Shown here in pieces: positions 13,725-22,359 of a DNA stretch of 24,774 nt. The notes beneath the pieces are model-generated. The model was not told the origin of the DNA. It saw only the letters and a program-made list of their open reading frames with translations, and ran no database searches. The stretch lies in NCBI GenBank assembly GCA_031376885.1, contig JANMEL010000005.1, positions 1 through 24,774 of the forward strand, read 5' to 3'. Every line of letters starts with the position of its first letter. Within the stretch, counting starts at the first letter, position 1. The position numbers and the translations under genes are program-made. Source of the stretch: Chamaesiphon sp031376885 (GTDB lineage Bacteria; Cyanobacteriota; Cyanobacteriia; Cyanobacteriales; Chamaesiphonaceae).

Positions 13725-16700
13725 GTGACAGCACCAGGAACCTACAAAAATACCGTAAACTTGCCCCAGACTAAGTTTGACATGCGAGCGAATGCTGTCA
13801 AACGAGAACCGGAATTGCAAAAGTTCTGGGCGGATGAGCAAATTTTTGAACGACTGTCACAGTCGAATCCTGGTGAGATTTTTGTGCTGCATGATGGGCC
13901 GCCCTATGCCAATGGTACGCTGCATATGGGTCATGCGTTGAATAAGACGCTCAAGGATATCATCAATCGTTATCAGTTGCTCAAGGGGCGGAAGGTACGG
14001 TATGTGCCTGGTTGGGATTGTCATGGACTACCGATCGAGCTTAAAGTTATTCAGGATATGAAGCCGGATGAGCGCAAAAGTTTGACTCCGCTCGAATTAC
14101 GTCAGAAGGCGGCGGCTTTTGCGCGGAAGACGGTGGAGGAGCAAAAGCTCGGCTTTCAACGGATGGGTGTTTGGGCGGAGTGGGATAAGCCTTATCTGAC
14201 GCTGCAACCGGAGTATGAGGCGGCTCAAATCGGTGTGTTTGGGCAAATGGTGTTGAAGGGGTATATTTATCGGGGTTTGAAGCCCGTACATTGGAGTCCT
14301 AGTTCTAAGACGGCTTTGGCTGAGGCGGAGCTGGAATATCCCGAAGGGCATGTGTCGCGGAGTATTTTTGCAGCATTTAAGCTGGTGGAGATTGCGGAGC
14401 GGGCGAAGGCGATTCTGGAGCCGTTTCAGGATGATTTGGCGGTGGCGATTTGGACGACTACGCCTTGGACTATTCCGGCGAATTTGGCGGTGGCGGTAAA
14501 TCCTGAATTGGATTATGCGATCGTCGAAGTGGGCGGACGGGAGGATAATGTTTATGGTGGTTGTAAATATGCGATCGTCGCTGCGGCGATGGTTGATGGT
14601 TTGGCGACGAAGTTAAATCTAAATCTGACTCAGCGGGCGGTAATTAAGGGTGCGGAGTTGGAGCACTCTAAGTATAAACATCCGTTGTACGATCGCCAGA
14701 GTCCGGTGATTATCGGTGGTGATTATATCACGACTGAATCGGGTACTGGTTTGGTTCATACTGCTCCAGGACATGGGCAGGAAGATTATATCGTTGGTTT
14801 GAAATATGGTTTGGCGATTCTCGCGCCTGTGGATGGGGATGGGAATTTTACTGAGGAAGCGGGGGATGTATTTAAGGGTGCGAATGTCCTCGGCGATGGG
14901 AATGAGTTAGTTATTAAGGCTTTGGGTGAGGCGCATTCATTAATTAAAGAGGAGGCTTATCCCCACAAGTATCCTTACGATTGGCGGACGAAGAAACCGA
15001 CAATCTTTCGGGCGACGGAACAGTGGTTTGCCTCGGTGCAAGGATTTAAGGAAGCAGCATTAAAGGCGATTTCTTCAGTTGAATGGATTCCCGCTACTGG
15101 TGAGAATCGGATTACGCCAATGGTAGCAGATCGATCGGATTGGTGTATCTCTCGTCAACGTAATTGGGGTGTACCGATTCCAGTTTTTTATGACAATGAA
15201 ACGAATGAGCCGTTGTTGACTGAGGAGACGATTAACCACGTTCAAGGTATCTTTGCCGTACATGGTTCTGATGCTTGGTATTCGATGTCGGTTGAGGAAT
15301 TGTTGCCGGAAGCTTATCGCAATAATGGACGTACTTATCGCTTGGGTACGGATACGATGGATGTCTGGTTTGATTCTGGTTCTTCTTGGGCGGCGGTAGC
15401 CCAGCAACGGGATAATTTGGTTTATCCAGTGGATATGTATTTGGAAGGTTCGGATCAACATCGCGGTTGGTTTCAATCTAGTCTATTAACTAGTGTGGCG
15501 AATAATGGTATCGCTCCATTCAAGACTGTCTTAACTCATGGCTTTGTGCTGGATGAGAAAGGGCGGAAGATGAGTAAATCATTGGGGAATATCATCGATC
15601 CAATGGTCATCATGAATGGTGGTAAAAATATCCAAACAGATCCACCTTATGGTGCGGATGTGGTCAGACTATGGGTATCATCGGTAGACTATACCAATGA
15701 TGTGCTAATTGGCGCGAATGTGCTCAAACAATTGTCCGATGCTTATCGGAAAATTCGGAACACGGCCAAATTCTTATTGGGAAATGTCCATGATTTCGAT
15801 CCGACAAAAGATGCAGTTCCCTATCATGAATTACCAGAAATCGATCGATATATGCTCCACCGTACTAGTGTGGTATTTAACGAAATCACCGAATCATTCG
15901 ATCGATACCAATATTCCAAATTCTTCCAAACGATCCAAAACTTCTGTACGATCGATCTGTCGAACTTCTATCTAGACATCGCCAAAGACAGGCTTTATAT
16001 CAGCTCCCCAAATTCCTACCGCCGTCGGAGCTGTCAGACAGTACTAGCAATTATCCTCGAAAATCTGGCTCGATCGATCGCCCCAGTTCTTTGTCATATG
16101 GCAGAAGATATCTGGCAATACCTGCCCTATCCAACCCCCTACAAATCCGTATTTGAAGCAGGGTGGCTAAAACTAGACCCCCAATGGTCGCAGCCCGATT
16201 TAGCCCTCACCTGGGACAAAATCCGCGCCCTCCGCACCGATGTAAATAAAGTAATGGAGCAAGCGCGAACTGATAAAGCGATCGGTTCCTCCCTAGAAGC
16301 TAAAGTATTACTACAAATCCAAGATCCGCTCCTCCGCGCCAAACTAGCCAGCCTATCCGAACACAACACAGCAGTCGCCATAGATGGAGCACTCGCAGTC
16401 AGTCGAGCAACTCCAGAAATCGCCGTCATCCCCACACCAACTATCGACAAATTAGTCGAGCGATTACCACTTCCCATCGCTCAAGAATTGTGGCAAACGG
16501 TAGCGGATGTAGTCAGCGGCGCGATTAATCTGGGCAAAGAATTCTATGGCGAACAACGGAAATCCCTCCTAAACTTACTGCTCCTATTAATCGCAGGCAT
16601 CACCCTATATATCGCCTTCGGATTAATTGAAGTCATCAATCGGATTCCCCTACTCGGCAATAGCTTAGAAGCATTTGGCGCACTAATGAGCGTCATCTTT

Positions 16701-17126
16701 GTCGTCCGCAATCTCGGTAAAATCAGTCAGCGAAAAGAGACATTCGATCGGATGGTTGCCTACAAAGATAGCATCATCGGCACCCAAGCCGACACCGCCC
16801 GAATTGTCTCTCTCCAAGAGCCAAGTGGAGATCTCAGCACTCTTCCTGTCAGCAAACAAGCGACTCCATCTAGCTCCGCCAAATCCAACGGTGTAGACGA
16901 ACTCCGCTACCTCTTCCTCGCCTCCCAAGTCGAACTCATCGACGATGAGCAAAAACTCTCCGGCTTGGCACACCAGACAACAAGCGAAGCAGGTAAAATC
17001 GGTGTCACAACTGCTGATGGGGTAAAATGCGATCGCTGTTGGAACTATTCACCCACCGTAGGACATAGTACCGAACATCCGGCAATCTGCGATCGATGTG
17101 TAGATGCTTTAGCAGGTAATTTCTAA
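13725..17126 (+). CDS. ileS: isoleucyl-tRNA synthetase with CAAD membrane domain
   Basis: 1133 residues, about 170 longer than a usual bacterial IleRS. Class I catalytic signatures: HMGH at residues 67-70 (HIGH variant) and KMSKS at 615-619; the CP1 editing domain lies between them. A C-terminal zinc finger CDRCW ... CDRC is at about 1102-1127. Between the anticodon-binding part and the zinc finger, residues about 905-1020 form a CAAD domain (cyanobacterial appended domain) with two hydrophobic segments, SLLNLLLLLIAGITLYIAFG (about 947-966) and FGALMSVIFVV (about 983-993), followed by SQRKETFDRMVAYKDSIIG. CAAD anchors synthetases to the thylakoid membrane. The start is GTG; this gives the standard N-terminus TYKNTVNLPQTKFDMRANA. 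Codon-position usage switches in mid gene (see findings). Confidence 0.95.
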   Translation: MTAPGTYKNTVNLPQTKFDMRANAVKREPELQKFWADEQIFERLSQSNPGEIFVLHDGPPYANGTLHMGHALNKTLKDIINRYQLLKGRKVRYVPGWDCHGLPIELKVIQDMKPDERKSLTPLELRQKAAAFARKTVEEQKLGFQRMGVWAEWDKPYLTLQPEYEAAQIGVFGQMVLKGYIYRGLKPVHWSPSSKTALAEAELEYPEGHVSRSIFAAFKLVEIAERAKAILEPFQDDLAVAIWTTTPWTIPANLAVAVNPELDYAIVEVGGREDNVYGGCKYAIVAAAMVDGLATKLNLNLTQRAVIKGAELEHSKYKHPLYDRQSPVIIGGDYITTESGTGLVHTAPGHGQEDYIVGLKYGLAILAPVDGDGNFTEEAGDVFKGANVLGDGNELVIKALGEAHSLIKEEAYPHKYPYDWRTKKPTIFRATEQWFASVQGFKEAALKAISSVEWIPATGENRITPMVADRSDWCISRQRNWGVPIPVFYDNETNEPLLTEETINHVQGIFAVHGSDAWYSMSVEELLPEAYRNNGRTYRLGTDTMDVWFDSGSSWAAVAQQRDNLVYPVDMYLEGSDQHRGWFQSSLLTSVANNGIAPFKTVLTHGFVLDEKGRKMSKSLGNIIDPMVIMNGGKNIQTDPPYGADVVRLWVSSVDYTNDVLIGANVLKQLSDAYRKIRNTAKFLLGNVHDFDPTKDAVPYHELPEIDRYMLHRTSVVFNEITESFDRYQYSKFFQTIQNFCTIDLSNFYLDIAKDRLYISSPNSYRRRSCQTVLAIILENLARSIAPVLCHMAEDIWQYLPYPTPYKSVFEAGWLKLDPQWSQPDLALTWDKIRALRTDVNKVMEQARTDKAIGSSLEAKVLLQIQDPLLRAKLASLSEHNTAVAIDGALAVSRATPEIAVIPTPTIDKLVERLPLPIAQELWQTVADVVSGAINLGKEFYGEQRKSLLNLLLLLIAGITLYIAFGLIEVINRIPLLGNSLEAFGALMSVIFVVRNLGKISQRKETFDRMVAYKDSIIGTQADTARIVSLQEPSGDLSTLPVSKQATPSSSAKSNGVDELRYLFLASQVELIDDEQKLSGLAHQTTSEAGKIGVTTADGVKCDRCWNYSPTVGHSTEHPAICDRCVDALAGNF

Positions 17127-17152
17127 AAACCAATTATCGACATCTATAAGTT

Positions 17153-17689
17153 ATGAACGTTAGCGAACGAGTAGATAGTTTACAGATAGAAATAGATAAG
17201 AAAAGACAAGAAATTCGATCCGATCGCTATTTAATGTCAGTTGGTGAATGGATTAGTCTTTACAAAGATTGCGATCTAGAAATTTACTCCGAATTTACCA
17301 TATCTGCTCGTTGGTCTAATGCTCAAAAAACACGTCTAATTGAGTCGATATTATTAGGCATACCGATTCCACAAATCTTTGTATCCCAGCGCGAAGATGG
17401 TGTTTGGGATGTCATAGATGGTTTCCAGAGATTATCTACGATCTATGAGTTCGTAGGTATATTGAAGGATAGAGTAGGGAATTTACTACCTCCACTAGTG
17501 CTAGAAGAGACAAATTATCTACCATCACTAATGGGGAAAAAATGGGAAGATTCGGAACATCCAGAGAATTCATTCACTCCCACCCAGAGGCTAATGATTA
17601 AAAGATCTAAGATCGATGTAAATATATTGATAAAAGAAAACGATCCTTCAGCTAAATATGAATTGTTTCAGAGGCTGCATACTGCATAA
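17153..17689 (+). CDS. DUF262 (GmrSD-type) protein, truncated
   Basis: 178 residues, half the length of normal DUF262 proteins (about 350-380). The N-terminal DUF262 block is clear: EIYSEFTISARWSNAQKT, RLIESILLGIPIPQIFV (61-77), WDVIDGFQRLSTI at 85-97, where the usual DGQQR is DGFQR, and LTIKRSKIDVNIL-like residues to FQRLHTA. The protein stops just where intact members read FxRLNTGGxxLSxxEVRN. DUF262 proteins use the DGQQR motif for nucleotide binding or hydrolysis in the GmrSD and related restriction systems. It is 45 bp before a HEPN-type gene, and that pairing recurs in cyanobacteria, so it was probably a working defence or stress pair before truncation. Confidence 0.75.
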   Translation: MNVSERVDSLQIEIDKKRQEIRSDRYLMSVGEWISLYKDCDLEIYSEFTISARWSNAQKTRLIESILLGIPIPQIFVSQREDGVWDVIDGFQRLSTIYEFVGILKDRVGNLLPPLVLEETNYLPSLMGKKWEDSEHPENSFTPTQRLMIKRSKIDVNILIKENDPSAKYELFQRLHTA

Positions 17690-17734
17690 ATATTATTAGA
17701 GCTTCTTTCCTCTAGATTCTAAACTGTTTGCTGC

Positions 17735-18394
17735 ATGAAGATTCGGACGCTGGAAAATTTGAATCAGAGGTTAACAGATGACTTAATATGGAGAAAAAGA
17801 GAGATTGCCGATCTCAAAGGGTTAATTGACAACAGAAACTTTTCAACTAGTAAGCATAATACTTTACTACGCAGTGGAGTAACTATTCTATATGCTCATT
17901 GGGAAGGTTATATTAAGACTGCTGCAACCAGTTATCTAGAATTTGTAGCTAGACAAGGATTGACTTATGATGAACTAGCAATTAACTTTGTTGCTATAGC
18001 AATGAAGGTAAAATTAAATGAGATAACAGAAGCAAGCAAAGCAACTGTCTTTACAGAGGCAACTAGATTTATCTTGACTCAAACGAATCAGCGAAGTTCG
18101 ATCCCTTATGAAAATGTGGTAGCAACTGGTTCTAATTTATCATCATCAATTTTGAGAGAAATTACTTGTCTGCTAGGATTAGATTATGCTTTTTACGAGA
18201 TAAATCAAGTGATAATTGACGAGCAATTACTCAGTCGTCGAAATAAGATTGCTCATGGCGAACGGCTAGAATATCTATCACTAGATCGAGATGAGTATCA
18301 ACAATTACACGAGCAAATACTAGAGATGATGGAATATTTTCGCAACCAGATCGAAAATCATGCCGCACAGCAATTGTATTTACGAAATCATTGA
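17735..18394 (+). CDS. HEPN-domain protein, MAE_28990/MAE_18760 type ribonuclease-like
   Basis: 219 residues, all-helical. Opens with MKIRTLENLNQRLTDDLIWR and a RxxxxxDxxxL block, then GVTILYAHWEGYIKTA (48-63), a conserved part of this HEPN subgroup. The catalytic R-x4-6-H motif is RNKIAH at residues 169-174. HEPN proteins of this group cut RNA and are paired with DUF262-type partners in cyanobacterial defence/toxin contexts. Its motif is intact while its upstream partner is truncated. It starts right after an untranslated 45-bp stretch and probably belongs to the same transcript. Confidence 0.75.
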   Translation: MKIRTLENLNQRLTDDLIWRKREIADLKGLIDNRNFSTSKHNTLLRSGVTILYAHWEGYIKTAATSYLEFVARQGLTYDELAINFVAIAMKVKLNEITEASKATVFTEATRFILTQTNQRSSIPYENVVATGSNLSSSILREITCLLGLDYAFYEINQVIIDEQLLSRRNKIAHGERLEYLSLDRDEYQQLHEQILEMMEYFRNQIENHAAQQLYLRNH

Positions 18395-18468
18395 ATAGAT
18401 ATTAAATTGGTAGGGAAGGATTGCAGTCGATCGGGCTAAAATCAAAGCATAGAGCAGATCGATGCAAT

Positions 18469-18493
18469 ACTAGCGGTGACTTTAGTCGCTAGT
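18469..18493. repeat. hairpin next to the MITE-like element
   Basis: ACTAGCG (18469-18475) pairs with CGCTAGT (18487-18493); this TAGCGACTAAA-type hairpin is a known style of cyanobacterial dispersed repeat. It directly touches the left arm of the 118-bp inverted-repeat element. Confidence 0.5.
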
Positions 18494-18606
18494 AGTCTGC
18501 GGCGTAAATAAGCCAAGGGTTCTTCAAGAACATATCATATGACGACAAGCCTCAAGCGATATCAATATCGATCGATACTAGGGTTATTTATGCCGCCCAG
18601 TACTAG
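18489..18606. mobile_element. 118-bp MITE-like element with 23-bp imperfect inverted arms
   Basis: The 23-bp arm at 18489-18511 and the reverse complement of 18584-18606 agree at nearly all positions (shared GCGGC and TAAATAA blocks). The inside holds a 13-bp palindrome GTTCTTCAAGAAC (18519-18531) and GATATC/CGATCG palindromes. No coding capacity. Non-autonomous element or folded ncRNA; which cannot be told here. Confidence 0.5.
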
Positions 18607-18691
18607 TTAACCGAACCATATTAGATCTTATGCCAGATATTTTTTAAAAACCAAATCTCAAAATTCGGAAACCCGAATTTTTCGTGCCAAG

Positions 18692-19504
18692 CTATTTCTT
18701 ACTCCGCGCCAGAATGAACCCCATCGCTCCATCTAGACGAATATATGAACTCAGCTTGTCATATGATATAAAATAAGCTCCAGTCGGTTCTGCGGCTTTA
18801 ATTGCGTGGGGAAACCCAAAAATATAGTGAAAGGTAATCCCTTCTTTGCCAATAGTAAAATCATGCAGATCTTTCGATCGAAAACGATGTTTGGCAAATA
18901 TATCTGGTTTAAAATCTGGAGCCTCTTTCTGAAGTTCGATAATTTTTGTCTGAATTTCTTTCTGCATCATTGCTTCGATTGTTTCAGTTAGTTCTTTAGT
19001 TTTGTCGGGTCTAAATATATTTTTTGACTGTAATATTCTACCAGTTTTTAGATCGATCGATAACCGTCGCAGATCCTTAGTCGGATATGCTCCTACGCCA
19101 GAGATAGTATAGGTCAAATCGAGAATATTATTCTGATTATAGTTAACATTATATCCAAAATCAGTCAACCAAGGTCGCTCATCTTGTTGAAGTTCTGTCA
19201 AGGATTGCCCGATAATAGTTTTCAGATCGATTGCTCTTTGAACTCTTTTTAAAACAACATTATTTTTCAAACCTGCAACAACTGGATAACGAACTACCGT
19301 TTCTTTAGCTGCAAATTCCTTATTTTTTCCGCCATAATCCCAACGAACTGTTTTAGTTGTGATGATGACACTGCCGGATTTCCTATTTTTTGATGTGATT
19401 AGAGGATCCGGCGATCTATCTTGAGCAAAGACTCTCTCTTGAATCATTATTCCAGTTGGAATTTGAATCAGCAAAATGGATAAAATAAGGTGAGATAATT
19501 TCAT
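18692..19504 (-). CDS. exported DUF3298-type protein, copy 1
   Basis: 270 residues from ATG 19504 (an upstream in-frame non-ATG start at 19582 would overlap the preceding gene). Signal peptide 1-28 (KLSHLILSILLIQIPTGIMI, then FAQ cleavage). The body shows the DUF3298 / RsiV pattern: TKTVRWDYGGKNKEFAAKET and VVRYPVVAGLKN (YPV-hydrophobic-G), TELQQDERPWLTDFGYNVNY, NNILDLTYTISGVGAYPT, SIDLKTGRIL, FTIGKEGITFHYIF, PTGAYFISYDKLSSYI. Such periplasmic/lipoprotein domains act as lysozyme- or stress-sensing factors in some bacteria. Tandem paralogue lies 40 bp upstream. Confidence 0.75.
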   Translation of the reverse strand: MKLSHLILSILLIQIPTGIMIQERVFAQDRSPDPLITSKNRKSGSVIITTKTVRWDYGGKNKEFAAKETVVRYPVVAGLKNNVVLKRVQRAIDLKTIIGQSLTELQQDERPWLTDFGYNVNYNQNNILDLTYTISGVGAYPTKDLRRLSIDLKTGRILQSKNIFRPDKTKELTETIEAMMQKEIQTKIIELQKEAPDFKPDIFAKHRFRSKDLHDFTIGKEGITFHYIFGFPHAIKAAEPTGAYFISYDKLSSYIRLDGAMGFILARSKK

Positions 19505-19544
19505 GATTGATGTCGATGGGTAGAGTTGGTTAGTGAATTTTAGA

Positions 19545-20387
19545 TTATTTGCCTCGCCCGAGGGCAAAGCTAATTGCTCCATCTGAACGAATATAACGAT
19601 TTAACTTTTCATAAGTTAAAAAATAAGCTCCAGTAGGTTCAGCAGCTTTCATAGCGTGAATAAAATCAAAGTTATAGTGAAACGTGATTCCTCGCTTGCC
19701 GATCGTAAAATCATTTATGTCCTTGGCACGAAAATGATATTTAGCAAACATATCTGGTTTTAAATCTGGGGCTTGTTTGCGAAGATCGACAATCTTCGCC
19801 CGAATTTCTTGCTGCATCATTTGTTCGATCGTTTCGGCGATGGCTTCATTACTACCAGGCTTGAATAAATCTTTTGCTTGCAATGACTTTCCAGTATTTA
19901 GATCGAGCGAGATCCGTTTTTTGGATGTACTAGGATAGGCTCCCATGCCTGAAATAGTACAAGTTAGATCGAGAATATTATGCCGATTATAATTGACTAC
20001 ATAGTCAATTTCAGTCAGCCAATAACTAGGATCTTGCCGTAATTCTGTGAGAGATTGTCCGATAATAGTTTTCAAACTAGTTGCCGATCGAACTTTCTTT
20101 AGAACTTCAGGATTTGCTAAACCGCCAATAACTGGATAGCGAACGATCGTTTCTCTGTATTGCGGAAATTCACTTCTCTTTTGCCCAGCTTGCCAACGGA
20201 CTGTTTTGGCTTCAATAGTGATACTGCGGGAAGATTTGTTTAGCTTTAGCGGTGGTTGGTTTTTGACGACTGATGTTGAAGTAATTCTGCCGAGCGGAGA
20301 CTCAGACAACGATCTGTCTGTTGATATTCCTGCTACAAAACTTTGAACCAGCAAAAAGGCTAAAACAAGGCGAGACAATTTCATCAT
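19545..20387 (-). CDS. exported DUF3298-type protein, copy 2
   Basis: 280 residues from ATG 20387 (ATG 20384 is next to it; the TTG at 20417 is not needed). Signal peptide (MKLSRLVLAFLLVQSFVAG). Shares most blocks with copy 1: AKTVRWQAGQKRSEF, IVRYPVIGGLANPEVL, SLKTIIGQSLTELRQD, NILDLTCTISGMGAYPS, FTIGKRGITFHYNF, AAEPTGAYFLTYEKL. The identity over these blocks is high, showing a recent tandem duplication. A 40-bp gap separates it from copy 1, so an operon is likely. Confidence 0.75.
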   Translation of the reverse strand: MMKLSRLVLAFLLVQSFVAGISTDRSLSESPLGRITSTSVVKNQPPLKLNKSSRSITIEAKTVRWQAGQKRSEFPQYRETIVRYPVIGGLANPEVLKKVRSATSLKTIIGQSLTELRQDPSYWLTEIDYVVNYNRHNILDLTCTISGMGAYPSTSKKRISLDLNTGKSLQAKDLFKPGSNEAIAETIEQMMQQEIRAKIVDLRKQAPDLKPDMFAKYHFRAKDINDFTIGKRGITFHYNFDFIHAMKAAEPTGAYFLTYEKLNRYIRSDGAISFALGRGK

Positions 20388-20600
20388 CACAATTGATAGT
20401 CCGATCGGTTTGCTCAAAAGAATACTTGATTATCTGTCTTTAGTATACCAGGATTGGGGTACAGGAATCCAAAAACATCCGATCGAATCTGATTTTCGAT
20501 CGATAAATGTAGCTGTAAAATGGGTGAAATAGTGTAAATATACTAAGAAAGTCAGGGTTCGGCGACGGGCGATCGTCAATTAGTCTCAAATATCTTGGCG

Positions 20601-21050
20601 ATGTTGTTAGATCCGCTCGATCGAGTGGGTACTATAAGCAAGTTAGTATCGTACGCAACAACTGGCATGAGTTTTGTAGCAACCGAATTGTATGACATTA
20701 TTTCTATCGTTGGAGATATCATATTTATGGGTGATGACGAAAATCCGCAGATTGATATCCAAACTAATGGTGACGCAAATCCAGACGGCGATTTATTCGA
20801 TCTCAATACCGCCTATTGTCAGTTGTCTTGTCCTGTGAAACATGGGCGGATCGAGATCCAAGTTCATGCCGAAGCTGGTAAGATTGCTTACTATGGGGCG
20901 ATAGATCGACTCTTACAAGAGGTAGATTTTAACTATGAGAGTATTTCAGATCGATCGGGTTCTTTTCAGTCAGCTCTAAGAACAATCTTGAAAACCGATC
21001 GGGAAAACACCGTTGTAGCTGCCCTCGAACGCATCTTTGAACTATCCTAA
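20601..21050 (+). CDS. unknown acidic protein
   Basis: 150 residues counting from ATG 20601 (TTG 20595 would extend by two). Not recognised. N-terminal half is hydrophobic-mixed (YATTGMSFVATELYDIISIV), followed by a very acidic stretch (GDDENPQIDIQTNGDANPDG) and a C-terminal helical half with DRLLQEVDFNYESISDRSGS and LERIFELS. No signal peptide and no membrane segment. It is isolated, with G-rich repeats immediately after. Probably a soluble cytoplasmic protein, function unknown. Confidence 0.5.
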   Translation: MLLDPLDRVGTISKLVSYATTGMSFVATELYDIISIVGDIIFMGDDENPQIDIQTNGDANPDGDLFDLNTAYCQLSCPVKHGRIEIQVHAEAGKIAYYGAIDRLLQEVDFNYESISDRSGSFQSALRTILKTDRENTVVAALERIFELS

Positions 21051-21053
21051 TTA

Positions 21054-21120
21054 GGGGATAGGGAATAGGGGGTAGGGAATAGGGAATAGGGAATAGGGGA
21101 TAGGGAATAGGGAATAGGAG
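21054..21120. repeat. G-rich heptanucleotide tandem repeats (GGGAATA)
   Basis: GGGAATA and GGGGATA/GGGGGTA units run in tandem, about nine copies with 7-8 bp period. This is the short tandemly repeated repetitive (STRR) type known in heterocystous and other cyanobacteria. No spacer structure, hence not CRISPR. Confidence 0.8.
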
Positions 21121-21246
21121 AAAACGGTACTGAAAAAGATTGTATTTTTACTTTTGCTGGAGGTCTATTGCGATCCCAACTCTGCCAAAAATGTTACCTT
21201 AGATAGAGGCACGTTATTAGAGGGCGAATTTTAGGTTCCCTTTTGT

Positions 21247-22314
21247 ATGAAAAAAGTTGTTGTTGGACTCTCCGGTGGGGTAGATAGTTCTGTTGCTGCT
21301 GCATTGCTATGCGAACAAGGTTATGATACTATCGGTCTAACCCTATGGTTGATGCGCGGTAAAGGCCAATGCTGTTCTGAAGGAATGGTAGACGCAGCGA
21401 AAATTTGCGAACAATTGGGTATTGTCCATCAAATTGTTGATAGTCGCGATACTTTCGAGCAGTATATCATCGATTATTTGGTCAGTGGTTATGAGGCAGG
21501 CGTTACACCATTACCTTGTTCCCAATGCAATAAGGCGGTAAAATTTGGGCCGATGGTAAAATATGCCAAAGCCGAATTGGGTAGTGATTATATCGCTACT
21601 GGGCACTATGCCCGAATTACTTACGACGATCGTCTCCAACGGCATCAATTGCGGCGGGCGATCGATCGATCGAAGGATCAGACTTATTTTCTCTATGATT
21701 TGGAGCAAGATATTCTCGCCGCCACCATCTTTCCCCTCGGCGATACGCTCAAAACCCAAACCAGGGAACTAGCAGCCAAATTGAATCTATCTACCGCAGA
21801 CAAACCCGAAAGTCAGGATCTGTGTCTGGTGGAAAAACATGGCTCGATGAAAACATTCCTCGACAAGTATATTAACGAACGACCTGGGGATATTGTCAAT
21901 ACCCAAGGTGATATATTGGGGCAACATTTAGGCATCCATCATTATACGATCGGTCAACGCCGAGGTATCGGTCTAGCCGCAGCAGAACCCCTCTATGTGG
22001 TGGCACTTGATGCCCTCAAAAATCGGGTGGTAGTCGGCTCTCGTGCCGAAACTCATAGTAGTGAGTGTACTGTCGATCGGGTCAATTGGGTATCTATTCC
22101 TCAACCGCTCGCCCCCATCCGCGCCGAAGTTCAAGTTAGATATCGCGCTGAAGCGGTACCTGTGAGTGTAATTCCGCTAGCTGGGGGACGAATTAAGCTC
22201 GTATTTGATGAACCTCAATTTGGGATTACTCCTGGACAAGCCGCAGTTTGGTACGATAACGATATTTTACTAGGTGGAGGGATCATCGACCCGATAAATT
22301 CCATCGACTCTTAG
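21247..22314 (+). CDS. mnmA: tRNA-specific 2-thiouridylase MnmA
   Basis: 355 residues. The PP-loop SGGVDSS is at 9-15; GHYAR at about 119-123 and the catalytic cysteines C94 (PCSQCNKAVKFG) and C193 (ESQDLCLV) are present. The C-terminal barrel (YVVALDALKNRVVVGS, QVRYRAEAVPVSV, FDEPQFGITPGQAAVWYDND) is complete. It transfers sulfur to U34 of tRNAs for Lys, Glu and Gln using ATP. A cysteine pair QCCSE near residue 42 is typical of the cyanobacterial/other MnmA subgroup. Upstream has no clear Shine-Dalgarno. Confidence 0.95.
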   Translation: MKKVVVGLSGGVDSSVAAALLCEQGYDTIGLTLWLMRGKGQCCSEGMVDAAKICEQLGIVHQIVDSRDTFEQYIIDYLVSGYEAGVTPLPCSQCNKAVKFGPMVKYAKAELGSDYIATGHYARITYDDRLQRHQLRRAIDRSKDQTYFLYDLEQDILAATIFPLGDTLKTQTRELAAKLNLSTADKPESQDLCLVEKHGSMKTFLDKYINERPGDIVNTQGDILGQHLGIHHYTIGQRRGIGLAAAEPLYVVALDALKNRVVVGSRAETHSSECTVDRVNWVSIPQPLAPIRAEVQVRYRAEAVPVSVIPLAGGRIKLVFDEPQFGITPGQAAVWYDNDILLGGGIIDPINSIDS

Positions 22315-22315
22315 G

Positions 22316-22355
22316 GATTGTGGGCAATTGATGAATTGCCCATCGCCCCTAGTGG
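22316..22355. terminator. bidirectional hairpin between mnmA and crp-type gene
   Basis: GGGCAATT (22322-22329), loop GATG, AATTGCCC (22334-22341): perfect 8-bp stem, with outer AGGG / CCCT arms. It lies between convergent mnmA and the Crp/Fnr gene. There is no clear T-run on either side. Confidence 0.6.
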
Positions 22356-22359
22356 CACT

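Noticed and set aside
15075..15476. Antisense open frame in ileS
   Set aside because: GC-rich antisense shadow with no domain similarity; ileS reading is certain.
20576..20806. Antisense open frame at the unknown acidic gene
   Set aside because: The + strand frame has more protein-like composition and an ATG start; the antisense frame is short and unsupported.
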